The position numbers were made by a program, and so were the translations under genes. 64,000 bases of DNA from Siphonodentalium dalli (lineage: Eukaryota > Mollusca > Scaphopoda > Gadilida > Siphonodentaliidae): positions 56,915,301-56,979,300 of the forward strand of contig CP136061.1 of NCBI GenBank assembly GCA_032622095.1, in the 5' to 3' direction. The notes beneath the pieces are model-generated. The model was not told where the DNA came from, searched no databases, and saw nothing but the letters and a program-made list of their open reading frames with translations. Positions 37,081-49,333 of the stretch are shown here, in pieces; positions within the stretch are counted from its first letter, which is position 1, and the number at the start of each line of letters is the position of its first letter.

Positions 37081-38862
37081 GTTAGAACAAAAATACAGGC
37101 ATTGCAAGATGATCGAGCAGGCCACGACACGAAGACATTAAAGTGATGTGAAAAACTCCGGAGTGATCAAATAGATATGGACAATAATCTTGTTGAAAGT
37201 AGTAATTTTTAGAAATATTATATCCAAATTGACAACACGCGCCGTCATTATTATATATTAATTAACTGCAGTGGATCTCGATGACGAAATTGATTTCGTT
37301 AGTTGATCGCCTATAGATGCGTCCCGAATCGATGAGTAAATATTTACTATTGAGCGTTGTTCAGACGATATTTTCTATGGAGTGGTACGGTCGATTTGCT
37401 TCAGATTTTCGGCGATGTTGGTAGAATGTTACTTTCCTCCAGTTGGCATAGCGCCTGAATACTAACTTATCAGTTTCACGCACCCAAACATGTGCATAAT
37501 ATGTCTTTAAGATAATAATATTGGCAATTTGAACATTTGAAGCATCAAAAGTGACTACAATCTCCATCTCACACCTTGACACCCACCCTCATGCAACTAA
37601 CCCCATGTCCCCATGCACGTCTTCTTGCCCATGTATAAACGGAACTGCCCACCTTGTAAATACGCTCACGCACTATATACACGCTCAATTGTACGTTAAC
37701 ATTATATTATGTCATTATATTTGCACAAGGGACCTGCCCTTACAAGTTAAACGTATTGTGGGGTCACGTTGTTATATATCTATTGTAAAATATTGAATAT
37801 CAATCAAATTCTGGTATTCCAATGCTATACGCTCCGGTAAATTATTCTATTCTAGATTCATTTTTTCACTCAATCCGCAAATTATCGGTTGATAGGTCAA
37901 TATAACAACTTATAAATGATTCTTGAGTTAAAGATTCATTGAATCTTGAATCTTGGAACATAAACGTATTGAAATTTTTTTGGAAAAAAAGTGAACATGG
38001 GTAGCGGACATCGCAAAATGATGTCGTACGCAGTCATCATCTGGCAACAAAAAATGCTATTGGTTTTTAATTAGTTAAACTCTAAACCTGGGAATAATCA
38101 GGTCCATTTTATAGAAAGCATCAACTTTATGTTGGAAAATCGAGCCCCTCACATGCGATCGATATACGGAAAGTCGTGATTGTATCTTGAAGAGGATATT
38201 ATCGGAACGTGATTGTGTGGGGACCAGATTCGTGTATCGACCCCATGAACTGGGAACTAGCCGCCAGCGCCGAATAGCTTCCACAAGCTGTTTTAATTGC
38301 GAAAATCCGATAAATTTACCACCATTACACATGGGGAAGTTATCGTAACGATTTGCTCAACAAAAGTTTAAGATGATGAAAGAAAGAGCTGGTGTTTTCT
38401 CTAGTTCTCTCAGCGAGACGTTATATTGATTCGATGAAAATCAAACAATTTAGATGAAGAGGACCGGTGCCATTCTGGTGTATATATATGTGTGCCACAT
38501 GCGTCTGTAAAAAAAACCTGATAAATCCTTCGCTGATTTTTCCTATTATACCAGAAATTGGTTTGATGATATGATTATACCAGCAATATTTGTTGCCCAT
38601 ATACACTAATAAAGTGAATCAGAATGTTTCTATTGAAAATTACCAATAATAACTTTTTTCTTCTCTAAATATTTTTAGTTAATTACTTGTAAGTCGAAGT
38701 TATATATACCATAAAACTTAAAGGGAAGAGAATCCACTGTGAAATCCTCGTAACAACTGTTATCCAGATGAGTATATACATGTGTAAATGTATGTTTTGT
38801 TTATTTCCATGTACACCCCGTCTGCTATAGTATGTATTACTCTCAATTACTGTAATTACAGT
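37081..38862. other. 1.8-kb stretch with no recognised gene
   Basis: Only short motif-free frames occur (for example 37551-37796, 38075-38332). No RNA gene or clear repeat was found. Confidence 0.4.
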
Positions 38863-39310
38863 TTAAAGGTACTCAGTCCGATGAAACGCTCCTAAATTAC
38901 TATTTCTTTGGCTTCGGGGGTAAACAATATTTGATTTGAGTCGAGGAACCCACCCATCAAAGCTCAGAGTGATCAGATATCGATGTTTGAAGTTTGTTAT
39001 TTCTCGAGATGTGTAATATGTGGCCCAGAAACACGTGGTCAAACTGAGTGTCTCGGACAAAATTGCGGATGAAGATAGATAACTCTAAAATCAAGTGGTA
39101 ATATGGTAAAATTTCGTGATACTTTAGTGATAATGCGGTCATATCTTGATGAACAAAATGTTGATACATAACAAGTTTTGGGAAATCGCGTGCCTCTTCT
39201 GATAGATTTCCAGAATGACGCGTAAGCGAGGACAACATTCGATGTTTGCTTTTCAAACTCGATATAATGTATGTGGTAGAGTGGCCAATTCCTACAATCA
39301 TCACAGGATT
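38863..39310 (-). mobile_element. Family C: TTAA-flanked MITE (minus-oriented copy)
   Basis: It begins TTAAAGGTACTCAGTCCGAT and follows, in inverse orientation, the element at 59493-59937. Shared blocks are TTCGGGGGTAAA.AATAT.TG, CTCAGAGTGATCAGATATCG and GATAACTCTAAAATCAAGTG. The right terminus is degenerate, near 39300. Frames on the minus strand in it are by-products. Confidence 0.8.
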
Positions 39311-39454
39311 ATACGGTGAATAATAAGAATAACGTATAAATAGTTCTTTATTTGAAGAATATAATTGTATTCAACGTGCAAGCATATAGCCTATCTACAA
39401 TGCGCCGATTCACTGGTTGTGTTCCCATGCATAAGTACATAAGCCAAACCTATG

Positions 39455-39750
39455 TTAAAGGGGTACTGTACACTAAATTCGGCCATATATGGGACCATCT
39501 CCTTTTATACTCAACCGAACATCTGCAACAAGTGAATGAATTTGAGCCATGGATTAGTGCAAAATACACTCGTGTGCTCTATGTGCAATGCAAACAACAT
39601 GTTCATTATAATGAAAATGATTTTATGACTCCAGTCATAAAATCATTTTCATTAAAATTACCATGTTGTTTTCATAGTTCAAAGAGCACACGAGTGTATT
39701 TTTGCACTAATCCATGGCTCAAATTCATTCATTCATTAGAGATGAATGTG
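39455..39750. mobile_element. Family B derivative rearranged into an inverted duplication
   Basis: It starts with the family B end TTAAAGGGGTACTGTACACT, then GGACCATCTCCTTTTATACT (the inverse of 34653-34865). At about 39631 (GACTCCAGTC centre) the sequence folds back. CATAAAATCATTTTCATT...CCATGGCTCAAATTCATTCA repeats the left arm in inverse for about 110 bp, then decays without the terminal repeat. It looks like a family B copy that has been duplicated head to head. The plus-strand frame across it is not a gene. Confidence 0.75.
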
Positions 39751-39779
39751 AACATATATACACTATTTACAACATAGTC

Positions 39780-40540
39780 ATCGTCACCATCTCGTCATCA
39801 CTATAATCGTCACCTGCATTATGCTAATCTTCATCACCATCAGCATCATCATCATCATCATAATCCACATCATTATCATAATCATCATCATCGTAATCAT
39901 AATCATTATTTTCGTTGTCATCACCACCGTCATCATTAGAAGGCTTATCGTCCGCATCATCAGCATAATCATTGTCGCCGCTATCATCATCATCCTCGAC
40001 TATCGTCATCAATATCATCGTCGTCATCAGAACGCACCATCTGTATGTGTCACCGTCATCGGCATCATCGTCATTATCATCTCCATCATCATTATCATCA
40101 TTATCACCACTAGCATGCAGTAATCATCATCGTCATCGTCGTCACCGCTACCATTATCGTCCTCGACTATCGTCGTCAATATCATCGTCGTCATCAGTAC
40201 GTCGATCGAACCTGCAGTCATCATCATCATCGCCATCATCATCGTCATCACCATTATCATCGCTATCATGCAGTCATCATCATCATCGCATCATCACCAT
40301 CATGATCATTATCATCACCAATATCATGCAATCATCATAATCGTCAACTATTCGTCATTTCATCATCGTCATTCATCACCATCGTCCTCATCCTCATCGT
40401 CACCACCATCATCGTCGTCGTTATCAGCATCACATTTGTTATCATCATCATCATCATCATCATCAACACCATCATATTCGTCATTGTCATTAGTATCGTC
40501 ATCGTCGTCATAATCCTCAATATCATCACCACGGTCGTTA
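39780..40540. repeat. Trinucleotide (ATC/CAT)n-rich imperfect microsatellite
   Basis: About 760 bp are made almost entirely of ATC/GTC/ATT/CTC triplets, with occasional phase slips and short higher-period repeats (CTATCGTC.TCAATATCATCG occurs twice, near 40004 and 40168). Open frames of Ile-, Ser-, Met- or Asp-rich repeats in all phases are low-complexity by-products. Confidence 0.95.
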
Positions 40541-40599
40541 TTTGTCGATCCTTTTCAGTACTATTTTAATTAAAATACCTAGACATTTCTGAAGTTCGG

Positions 40600-40790
40600 G
40601 ATTGCTGGTAGCTAATAGTTTATAGAATTTCCTTCTAGATGGTTCTTCCCAATTACTGAGGATGACAAATTCAGTTTAATGGATCCAGTATGGAATTTCG
40701 CTGAAAATGTCTTTTGGGATTCTGACCACATTTTAAAGGGAACGACCAGAACTTTAAAAAGGAAGTGAGAGGGACCATAATATATAGCTA
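40600..40790 (+). repeat. Partial copy of dispersed repeat E
   Basis: The segment with TTTCGCTGAAAATGTCTTTT, GGGATTCTGACCACATTTTA and AGAACTTTAAAAAGGAAGTG resembles 54290-54440 (GCCGAAAACTTCTTAGATGATTCTGGTCATG...). Confidence 0.5.
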
Positions 40791-42480
40791 CAGTGATCAG
40801 TTCCATCATATTCATCCATTTAATTAAGACAGGTTTGGATGTCAAGATTTTTGCTCAATTTCCCTGATAGCATTTGCAAGGTGTGGTACATTAATTTGTT
40901 TTGACTACTACGCCCGTTACTATTATGGGACAAATTAAATGAGGGCGGTTTTTTGTAATATAATAAATACTCGCACGCACCATCAGATCGATAATGGGGT
41001 TTTCAGTCTAGACTTTACATGCTCATGTTAGTCTGTTCTGTTGAATGTAGTATATAACTATACACGGCATATTCTCTTTCTCGCCTGTCTATTACATGTT
41101 GTAACATCGGGGGCGTGATTGCAGATCGGCATGGACATTCAGTTGACTCGACGTGAAAATAGTGAGCTTGTTTGTGATACTAGTTACCGGCATCCGAGAT
41201 AATAGTGATGCCCAAATATGGTTCCTTTATTTCAAAGTTATGTTATTGTTCGGTCAGCGTATGTATATTCACTTTTAACATTTAGTTCCCTGCGCCAAGG
41301 TATGTTGCAATTCAAGAAAGTAATATGTATTTGTTCATCTTACTATACCATCTTACTATGACTGTGGTGGGTGTCTGATTCCGAATAACACAATCAATGA
41401 TTAATATGAAGTCAACCCCTTTTCCATAACATCACATTCTATACTAACATAGCGAAGGTAAGAAATTCCCGTCCAATAAAGCCAATAATCATTGGAATCA
41501 GTGCAATAAATGTTCCTGACATGTTCGCATTGGTTGCCAGAAATGATGTGGCCAATATTTATTTGCTGTCACTTTAGACATAAGTCCATTAATAGGTGAG
41601 GTACTATTACTTGCACATTTTATACAGTTAATCGGTCGGTTTAAGTGGTATGTGTGTCAGTCGTTTTCCATCGTGATTGTGCTAAGCATGCGTGGACATG
41701 CATCTTCCCGGTGTTCTAATTCAGAATTCCAATAACTGGTGGCGTCGAAACATAAAGCGAATGCAGTTTATGTATAGCGATGAGAACCGAGTATAGCTCA
41801 ATGCCAGTAATATGTCAAATTAACTGGGATAGTGTGGTAGGATACATACATAACGTTCTTAGCACAGTAAAATGTCTAATTATCTAATTAATCATTGATA
41901 AATATGGTAAATAAGGATGAGCGTAGTTTCATATGCTGACAGCCGTAAAAACAGATCTTCCAATCTGACAAAACATTCATGTTGGTAAGTGTCTCCAGTA
42001 TATTAATTTGTTAGAAGTTCATGCAGCCTCCGATATATATATATAATCCATACCTTCCAACATTTATTTAATATATAAGTCTAACAATACTATGGATATA
42101 TGCCAGAATTATACCAACGAGAGTAGCTTACTGGCAATCTGTCTTATAAATGTTGTAGCAAAAGAGGAATACTGCATGGATGTCTGAGACCGGGAAATTA
42201 TTAACTCCACCCACTGTCCCCAAATTGACGACAATGTTGAGATAAATCGGGACTTCTGAGATTGAGACGTTATTATACCACTATATCGAGTCATTTGTAT
42301 TTATGTAACCATATGTGTATGTCATAGCATGATGAAATTACTGCAAGCATAGACTTTTCCCAATGTGAGACCTTGATTTCCTTCAAAAGTTTCTAGAATT
42401 TTAGAAATTGATTCAGAGTCATTTACAATGTTACATTTCAATATCATTCTGACAAGCCACTATATCATCATACTTTGATA
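40791..42480. other. 1.7-kb stretch with no recognised gene
   Basis: I see no motif or long repeat, apart from a short TA run near 42035. Confidence 0.4.
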
Positions 42481-42616
42481 AATAGAGGATATCCACACTT
42501 TATCAGTGGATATGGGTTATATCTCATGAGTGATGACAAAACATTGAATTCAAATGTTTTGTCATCATGAATGAGATTTAACCCATAACCACTGAAAATG
42601 TGTGGATATTCTGTTT
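42481..42616. repeat. 136-bp imperfect palindrome
   Basis: The centre is TTGAATTCAA (42544-42553). Arms of 68 bp pair, including AACATTTGAATTC, GTTTTGTCATCA and GGATATCCACACTTT against its mirror AATGTGTGGATATTC, with several mismatches. A weaker inverted pair (TATACTTTAGTTACTTGCC at about 42623 and GGGCAAGTATATAATAAAGTA at about 42740) lies next to it. Confidence 0.8.
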
Positions 42617-43199
42617 ATTATATACTTTAGTTACTTGCCTATGGCCCCCAATGAATGTCAATACATCAGAAATGTCAAGCGGATATCACTCACTAGTGAG
42701 ATATCACTTATATATCACTGCTAAAACCTTATAATTCATGGGCAAGTATATAATAAAGTATTATATCGTGAACCAACACAGGCATCGTATACTGTGTTCA
42801 TATTGAAGTACACATTGAAGTTGTTTCATTATTATAAAAACCGCTGACTGTCAGCGGTTATAAATCTGCCAATCGTTCATTGGAAACTAACTAGATATTT
42901 AATTGGTCTAACGTGTAGGCGGTGCGAATTAGTCGAATTCGTTGAAACATTGTAAGTGTTTTCGTTGTAAAGGGAGCAGAATATAAATGAAATTGCTTTA
43001 TTTTTGGATGTAATTCTTATATTATTAGGACATGTTCATGACCCTCTCTACTTTCTACGCAAAGGTTTGCCCAATTACATCAAAATACATGGCCAGTCTC
43101 CAAAAATCAATATTCGGAAAAAAATTCTTGGCTCTTAGGATACCGGGATTGTCAAAATAGAATAATTTGTTGCCAGTTGAGTAACTAACATTATAATAG
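42617..43199. other. Gene-free stretch
   Basis: It holds only a short perfect palindrome, AACCGCTGACTGTCAGCGGTT (about 42839-42859), and the weak inverted pair described with the preceding palindrome. Confidence 0.4.
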
Positions 43200-44000
43200 T
43201 AATTAGCCTACTGAGACACAATGTGCTTCCTTTTCGTCATATCAGAGGATAATGTTCGAGATATATGTGAAACAAATCGACATTTTTATTACCAAATTTG
43301 GTTGCCATTTTGCAAGGCAATATAGTCAATAATTTCTCAGTGCCAGACAGTCAAGGGAGTTGAAGACAAGAAACACATTTACCAAAGATATTTGTTTTCT
43401 TGAAAACGTGGTCTGGTCATGGATAATAAATATTGTCAAATGTGTGATAAAAAATGCAATATTTCTAGTAACGTAAGTGATTACAATAGCCACAATTAAC
43501 ACATTAATCGGAAATATTAGTAGTAAATAATTAGAGGGTATAGATTAGCCATTATTAGACATCAACCACAACAACTGGTAAGCGATTGAAGGCCCCACTG
43601 GGTCAATATCTACTATTTTTAATATCTTTGTCGCCATTTTGGTGGCTATTTTTGTTAGCCAACAGAGATAATTTTGGTTACATTGAGATGGGATATTCGA
43701 CCAGTTCTGTTCATTTCCTGTTGAAATATGACTATAGAGCCCAATGGCGATTGTTGTTCAAATTGTATACCGCCTTCTGTAAAATCAACTTTTTGAGGGG
43801 CCCGAAGGAACTGGGACTTTAATTATGTCAAAATTCATTGCTCCAGCTATCAGTTAACATGAGACATAAACAATAAATCCACTATTCTCCGCCAGTTCCA
43901 AACAACAAAAACTGATCTAGAAACTATTAGTGAAAAATAGTTGAAATTTGCTGTTCCGGCGGAAGTTCCAATTTTCCCTAAAGTGGTGTCACTATATCTG
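43200..44000 (-). repeat. Dispersed repeat E, inverted copy (~0.8 kb)
   Basis: Read on the minus strand this follows 53480-54240. Shared segments include CAAATTTGGT, ATATATCTCG.ACATTAT, AGCACATTGTG, GTTAACTGAT..CTGGAGCAATG and AATTGGAACT. No termini are visible and no coding capacity can be recognised. The class of element is unknown. Confidence 0.65.
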
Positions 44001-44566
44001 GGCTTCACAAATATACATATATTTGTATACTTTTGACAAGATTGTCTGGTTATAATTCGGATCAAAACGACTTAGTACCTCGATCGTCGAAAAAACGGCG
44101 CCCATATTTGACGCCATCTTGTCTGGTGTCTACGCGTCCACTTTTTAATGTTAAAATTTTCAAAAGATGAGCGACATAATAAGAAAGAAAATTACTGTGG
44201 TGAAGTTAAAGTCCTATGTGCAGGGGCACACTAGGCTATCAGTTCCCGGAAAAATAGAGAATTTTCTAAGTTTTCTGTCAGACGACGCCTTAATTCTTAT
44301 CTGAACACCCTGCGAAAAAACATTTCTTCAGTAATGTTTTTATGATCAGTGTAGTACCCAGTAATGATTACAGCAGATTTAGGGCTCATACTCGAAAGTT
44401 CGTTTAAAAGTGATTTTTTGCGGTTTTGGTGAGCCTCTGGTCCCGTCATGTTGTAATTGCGGAACTTAAGAATTGTGTTTGTGTCGTCACCCGATCCTCC
44501 CGACAATTCAGGCGCATCAAACCTTTCGTACTCAATAGTTCGAATAAAACTTGCTGGGCTCCCTAA
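44001..44566. other. Gene-free stretch
   Basis: No recognised gene. It may include the degraded edge of repeat E. Confidence 0.3.
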
Positions 44567-44637
44567 CTATATATAAGAGAATGCATTGGCACAGGGTTTT
44601 CGCAACTATTTAGGAAGCCCCCACATGAAAGGGTTAA
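44567..44637. mobile_element. Family A fragment
   Basis: ATATATAAGAGAATGCATTGGCACAGGG is shared with the hairpin arms and flank at 20683-20711 and 20856-20890. The fragment ends AAAGGGTTAA (44628-44637), like the right end of the complete copy. It is a one-sided remnant. Confidence 0.7.
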
Positions 44638-47600
44638 ACGCCGACTTCCTGATATCTAGCACAAGTTCGTGGGTCGTATTCGTAAGATATTTTCAAACAA
44701 GATACTGAAAACAAATAGTGTGCATTGTGTGGGTGGCATATTCCCGTTGTAAAGTGCCGACTGAGGTATTTGAAAAAAAACATGCTCAAATGCACGATGT
44801 ACCGTCTCTTAGATGTTATCCATTGAAGAGATGAGTGTTTCATTACCGTATAATAAGCATTCAGATATACTGTACGTGTATGGTTTATTGTTGAAAATCC
44901 CGGAAACTTAACTAGATTTAGTATGTACACCACAAGGATATGCACTTCAGTTTCTGCTTATATATTCACTAATTAATTAGCACGCCGAATGAAATAACCA
45001 TGCACTGTGCGGGGCGATACATTATTTCCTGTGTTGAGTTCCCGAAATTATAATATTTGGCCCGACTGTTGGAGCTATTCTAAGCAGAAAACCCGAACAT
45101 TAGAGAGGTAAATCATTGATTGGGTTTGTATTGTGTTCAGCAATACATCCTTCAAATTGATGTTTTGGTGATATTTAGCGATTTATATTTAACAACAGAC
45201 TTGTATAATACCCATATGTATTTTCACTGCGATATGTAATTTGGAAAAACTTACCACGACGTTCGAATCAATGCAATTGTTGATCCATGGTATCAGAAGA
45301 GAATTCACCGCTCCCCAAACCAAGCCCAGAATGACTGCGGGGAGAGCACTCTATACTAAAGTAAACTCAAGGCTCACGTGTCAGGACTTCGTGTTATGTG
45401 TTATGTCAAAAATACCCAATCGCGAGGTGGCCACATACAATTTCTTTTTATGGACTCTGATAAAGCGATTGCTCACGAATGTACCATGTCATTGTGTCAT
45501 TTCCCTATTATATAATACCTCGATGGATGCACGTTTGCATATACATGTAAAATCGTTCAAATTCGATAGCTCCCATCTACAGGTGATCACAATCGTGCCT
45601 GCAAAATTTAAAAATGACCCGGCCATATATACATATGACGTGCCGATGGATTCAAATTTGAAATTCAAGATGGCTGCTGGTGGCAATGATTTTCATCGAA
45701 ATTCGGAAAAAAAAGCTCTCATATATATGTCACCCTGAAGCTACATACAATTTGTAAAGTTGAGCTAAAAACGGTGCGCAACGTAATCAAATTTCGGAAA
45801 TGAATTTATTCAATGTAACGTATATATATTGGAATTATAATGGAATGTAACATAAGAAACTTTTTGGCCTCACAATAGTTATGACATTTTAAAGACCAAC
45901 CGAAATAAGAAAATAAACTACCTTATTATTTGTTTAAATGTGATTCACTAAGTCTTGTTGCCAAATAATGTTCTAAGCATGCATCCATATTTAATTCACA
46001 TTAACATTTTCGTGAATTGATTGTTATGCTCGGTTATATACTGCTCAATGGCTGATGTAGTCATATAAATTCGTAGTCATGTATATAATTCGAACTGCCG
46101 CAAACAATTTCTCTGAACATTTCGATTGGAATACAAGGAATTTATCTTTTGTGGATAGAACTTTGGCGAAAAATCGTGACATGATCGACACAGTTCACAC
46201 GTGCATGCAGTGCGGCACTCTTGGTTACAACTGGCTTGGTGTGTACACCCACACATGGTATTTTTCGTCTGATTTCATTTACATGCTTTCACAAATGGAT
46301 TAATACATGGTGATTTGTATTGGATTTTAATTATTCGAAAAGTTCAATCTGGTGAGTAGACTTACTAATGATTCTCATTCCATTTCAAGTTCATGTTCGA
46401 ATCGATGTTTACCACTGGAACGTAGAACATAAAATCTGTTCCGCCTTTGTACCCGCGATGACGGCATTTCCCGAGTCGCGAAGGAAACAGCCGATTCAAA
46501 AATGAATATTGTAAACAAAGAAGCCGTTTTCTTCAAATGTCTAGAAATAGTACTTTTTGGTAAAAATGCGAACAAAATGGACAGAATACATGTTATAAAC
46601 CTTATTTAGCATAAGTTAAGACATATTTGGATATGTTTGGAGCTAAATTAATTGTATTATTCAGCTGGTCTTTAAGCACGTGGTTTGTGAATCGGATGTG
46701 ATTGATTCCTCATCGATGTGCAACAGGATCGGTTGTGTATATAGGGGCTCGGACAATAAAGTGAAAATTGAGAGTGGAATTTAGAGTGCGTGCATGTGTG
46801 TTAAACTCAAAGACATAGACTGTAAACACATGATAGGAACAAAGAATATTCTATATTGAGCACAATTTTGTTGAATTGCCATGGTATAAGTATTTATTCA
46901 AAAGTATATATAGGCCTATCTTCAGAGCGGCTTAGGTCGAAAATTGTGACTTTTTAATCAGCATCACACAACAAATCGGCAAAATGGCATCACACAACAA
47001 ATCAAAAACATTTTGAGGACCATTTTTGGCCGAAAAACTGGTTGAAAATACGTCATCGTGAAAAATTATTTTAAACTACATGAATCAGTCTGATATTGCT
47101 CCTTTTGAGCTCAATTAATTTATCCATTACTTATTGTTCCAACATAATATGACGGATAAAATAAATGACAATTTGTTGCTTTAGCTGTATTGAATACCAC
47201 CCAGGATTTAAAAAATCTAATTTTCGTTAATTTTGTGGAAAATTCACGCATATTTTCACATTCAACTGCAGTTTATTGGACCGAAAAAGAGTAGGCATAT
47301 ATAATCAATCCCATTGTTTATTTTTAAAATAGATAACTCCAGAATGTATATAATTCTCGTGTACCGGTACTTTTTCCGTGATTCTATCACAAGAACTATT
47401 TTACAATGAAATTTACAACTTCTACATATGCCTAACTCAGCTAAAGAATCAGTTATAGACAGAGCAACAGTGCAAAACATGCCGTTTTAATCGCTAATGT
47501 TATTATTATTTACCAGGAAACATGACGTGCTTAAATTGATATTTCGATCACTTTACCATCATATCCCGATATACTTTTTACCGTATGTATATAAATGCCC

Positions 47601-49102
47601 TCTGTTTACATGACGTCGATATTACATCGAGCGGTGTTGTTCCTTCCCGCGATGACGTCACGTCACGTGCCCCTCCATCGACCACGTGGCATGCCTTATG
47701 AAACCAAAAACCAAATCGGGCGACATTTTTCGCAGTCAAATTAAAGATAATGGCTGGGTATATTTCGACGGGATTTTTGCATTACTATTTAGTGGGAACC
47801 TAAATAGATGCGTTTAGTCGGGAAACCAAAGGAACTAATGTACCGGTACTGTTCAGTTTTAACGCTGTGTGCGCAAGAACAAATCGGTCTTTCGAGAATA
47901 GTGTTATGCATGGAACGTTCACACATCGGCAAATTTGCCTTTCAATATGACATTTACCAAGTCAGATGGTCGATTACATATCTAGGTGGAAATCAGGGAA
48001 GCTCATGCCTGAAGCAACAAAAGTTGGAAATTTCAGACAATAGGTGGAAATTGTTCTGATAGTTTGATTTTGCAACATAACTAGTGAATTATGTCGCTTT
48101 ATTCAAACTAAAAGTTGAATATTTTTCTGCTTTTTGCCAAAATGTTTGATTGAATTGGTCATTGGTTGGAAATTGTCCAACCCTATCAATTGGATGTTTG
48201 GTTTGAAATTTCCAACAGTTGGAAACCTATACGATACCAATTGGAAATTCTAACCCAACGAATTCCCGCACCTGCATGGCAGTTTCAATTAGTCTGATTA
48301 AGGGGGTGGTAGTTGCTTGACACCCTCTTCCAATGGAAACCCTCTAGCTATACATCCCCGACTCAGTCAAGAAATACTAAGTCCTGATTACAGTAAAATG
48401 AATGGAAAGGGTTGGGGTGTTCGCAAATACATGCCATGTGACAATAATTGTCAGTTTCAGATGTGTCCACGGGTCTCATGTACTCGGTATTTTACATCGG
48501 TGGATATTATACGGACATAGCCTGTTCGAACCCCAAAATTATGTATACATAATTTGGTAAGATATATCTCAAAACTGATCTACGCGGAAGATTTCCGAAG
48601 AAATTCGCCTATATATAGCGCCGAACATATGGAGATAAACGAACCTAAATAGTTCGATATAGTTTTGCGACACATAAACTTTGGGGGATACATGAAAATA
48701 TACCACTAGATATTGATTCTAATTTGAATTTCGAAGAATGGATATATTGGCATCAAGGGTACAGGGTCTTGACTTCTGGAACACACCGTATCAGCCCCGG
48801 AATCCGAAAGGGGTTGGGGCCTCAGAGATACGTGGCATTGTCAAGATCGATAAGAGCAAGCGGTGTGGAAATCCTAATATAGACCTAAGTCCAGCCCGTA
48901 ATCTGATGTAGTCCAGACATGAATTATTGCATACGTCGTGCATATAGGTAGAATGTTGGGGTTATAACCTTAACACACAGCCTATAGATATATATGTCGT
49001 ATCTACAGTCCACAGAACAAAAGCAATATTCACGGTCTTCAAAATCGTTATCGACGCCCTTAACATGTCGCCGTTAATCAGAACCAAACTTTTTTCTATA
49101 AC
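44638..49102. other. 4.5-kb stretch upstream of the zinc-finger gene, no recognised gene
   Basis: The longest frame runs to 45738 (+). Its first ATG is at 45271 (155 codons), and it has no domain that I recognise. Another ATG frame at 46079-46303 (+) is also featureless. A patch at about 48000-48260 repeats TTGGAAATT/GGTGGAAATT motifs irregularly. The stretch could contain an upstream promoter or 5' exon of the zinc-finger gene, but I cannot point to one. Confidence 0.4.
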
Positions 49103-49333
49103 GTGCACGACAGTCACTGTGAACAAAGAGATGAGATTTTCAATGTGCATTGTCTTCTAAGTTCACGACCGCCAAGGACATTATGCTCTCTGATGGGTAT
49201 AGTGCTTAGTACCGGTACTTTAAAAAATGTCTACCGACCGGTGTGCATGCACGTCACCAGCCTGAGACTCAACACAACATCCAGTCATTTGAATCGACTG
49301 ATTATATCACCTGATTGCTATTCGGCTTATACA

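Noticed and set aside
39780-40540. Ile-, Ser-, Met- and Asp-rich open frames
   Set aside because: They are translations of an imperfect (ATC)n microsatellite in different phases.
45271-45738. 155-codon open frame as a gene
   Set aside because: No recognisable domain, splice context or codon pattern. A frame this long can occur by chance in 64 kb.
49103-49333. Extending the zinc-finger protein upstream to 49103
   Set aside because: The frame is open, but that start is GTG, not ATG, and the in-frame ATGs at 49193 and 49247 have weaker context than 49334.
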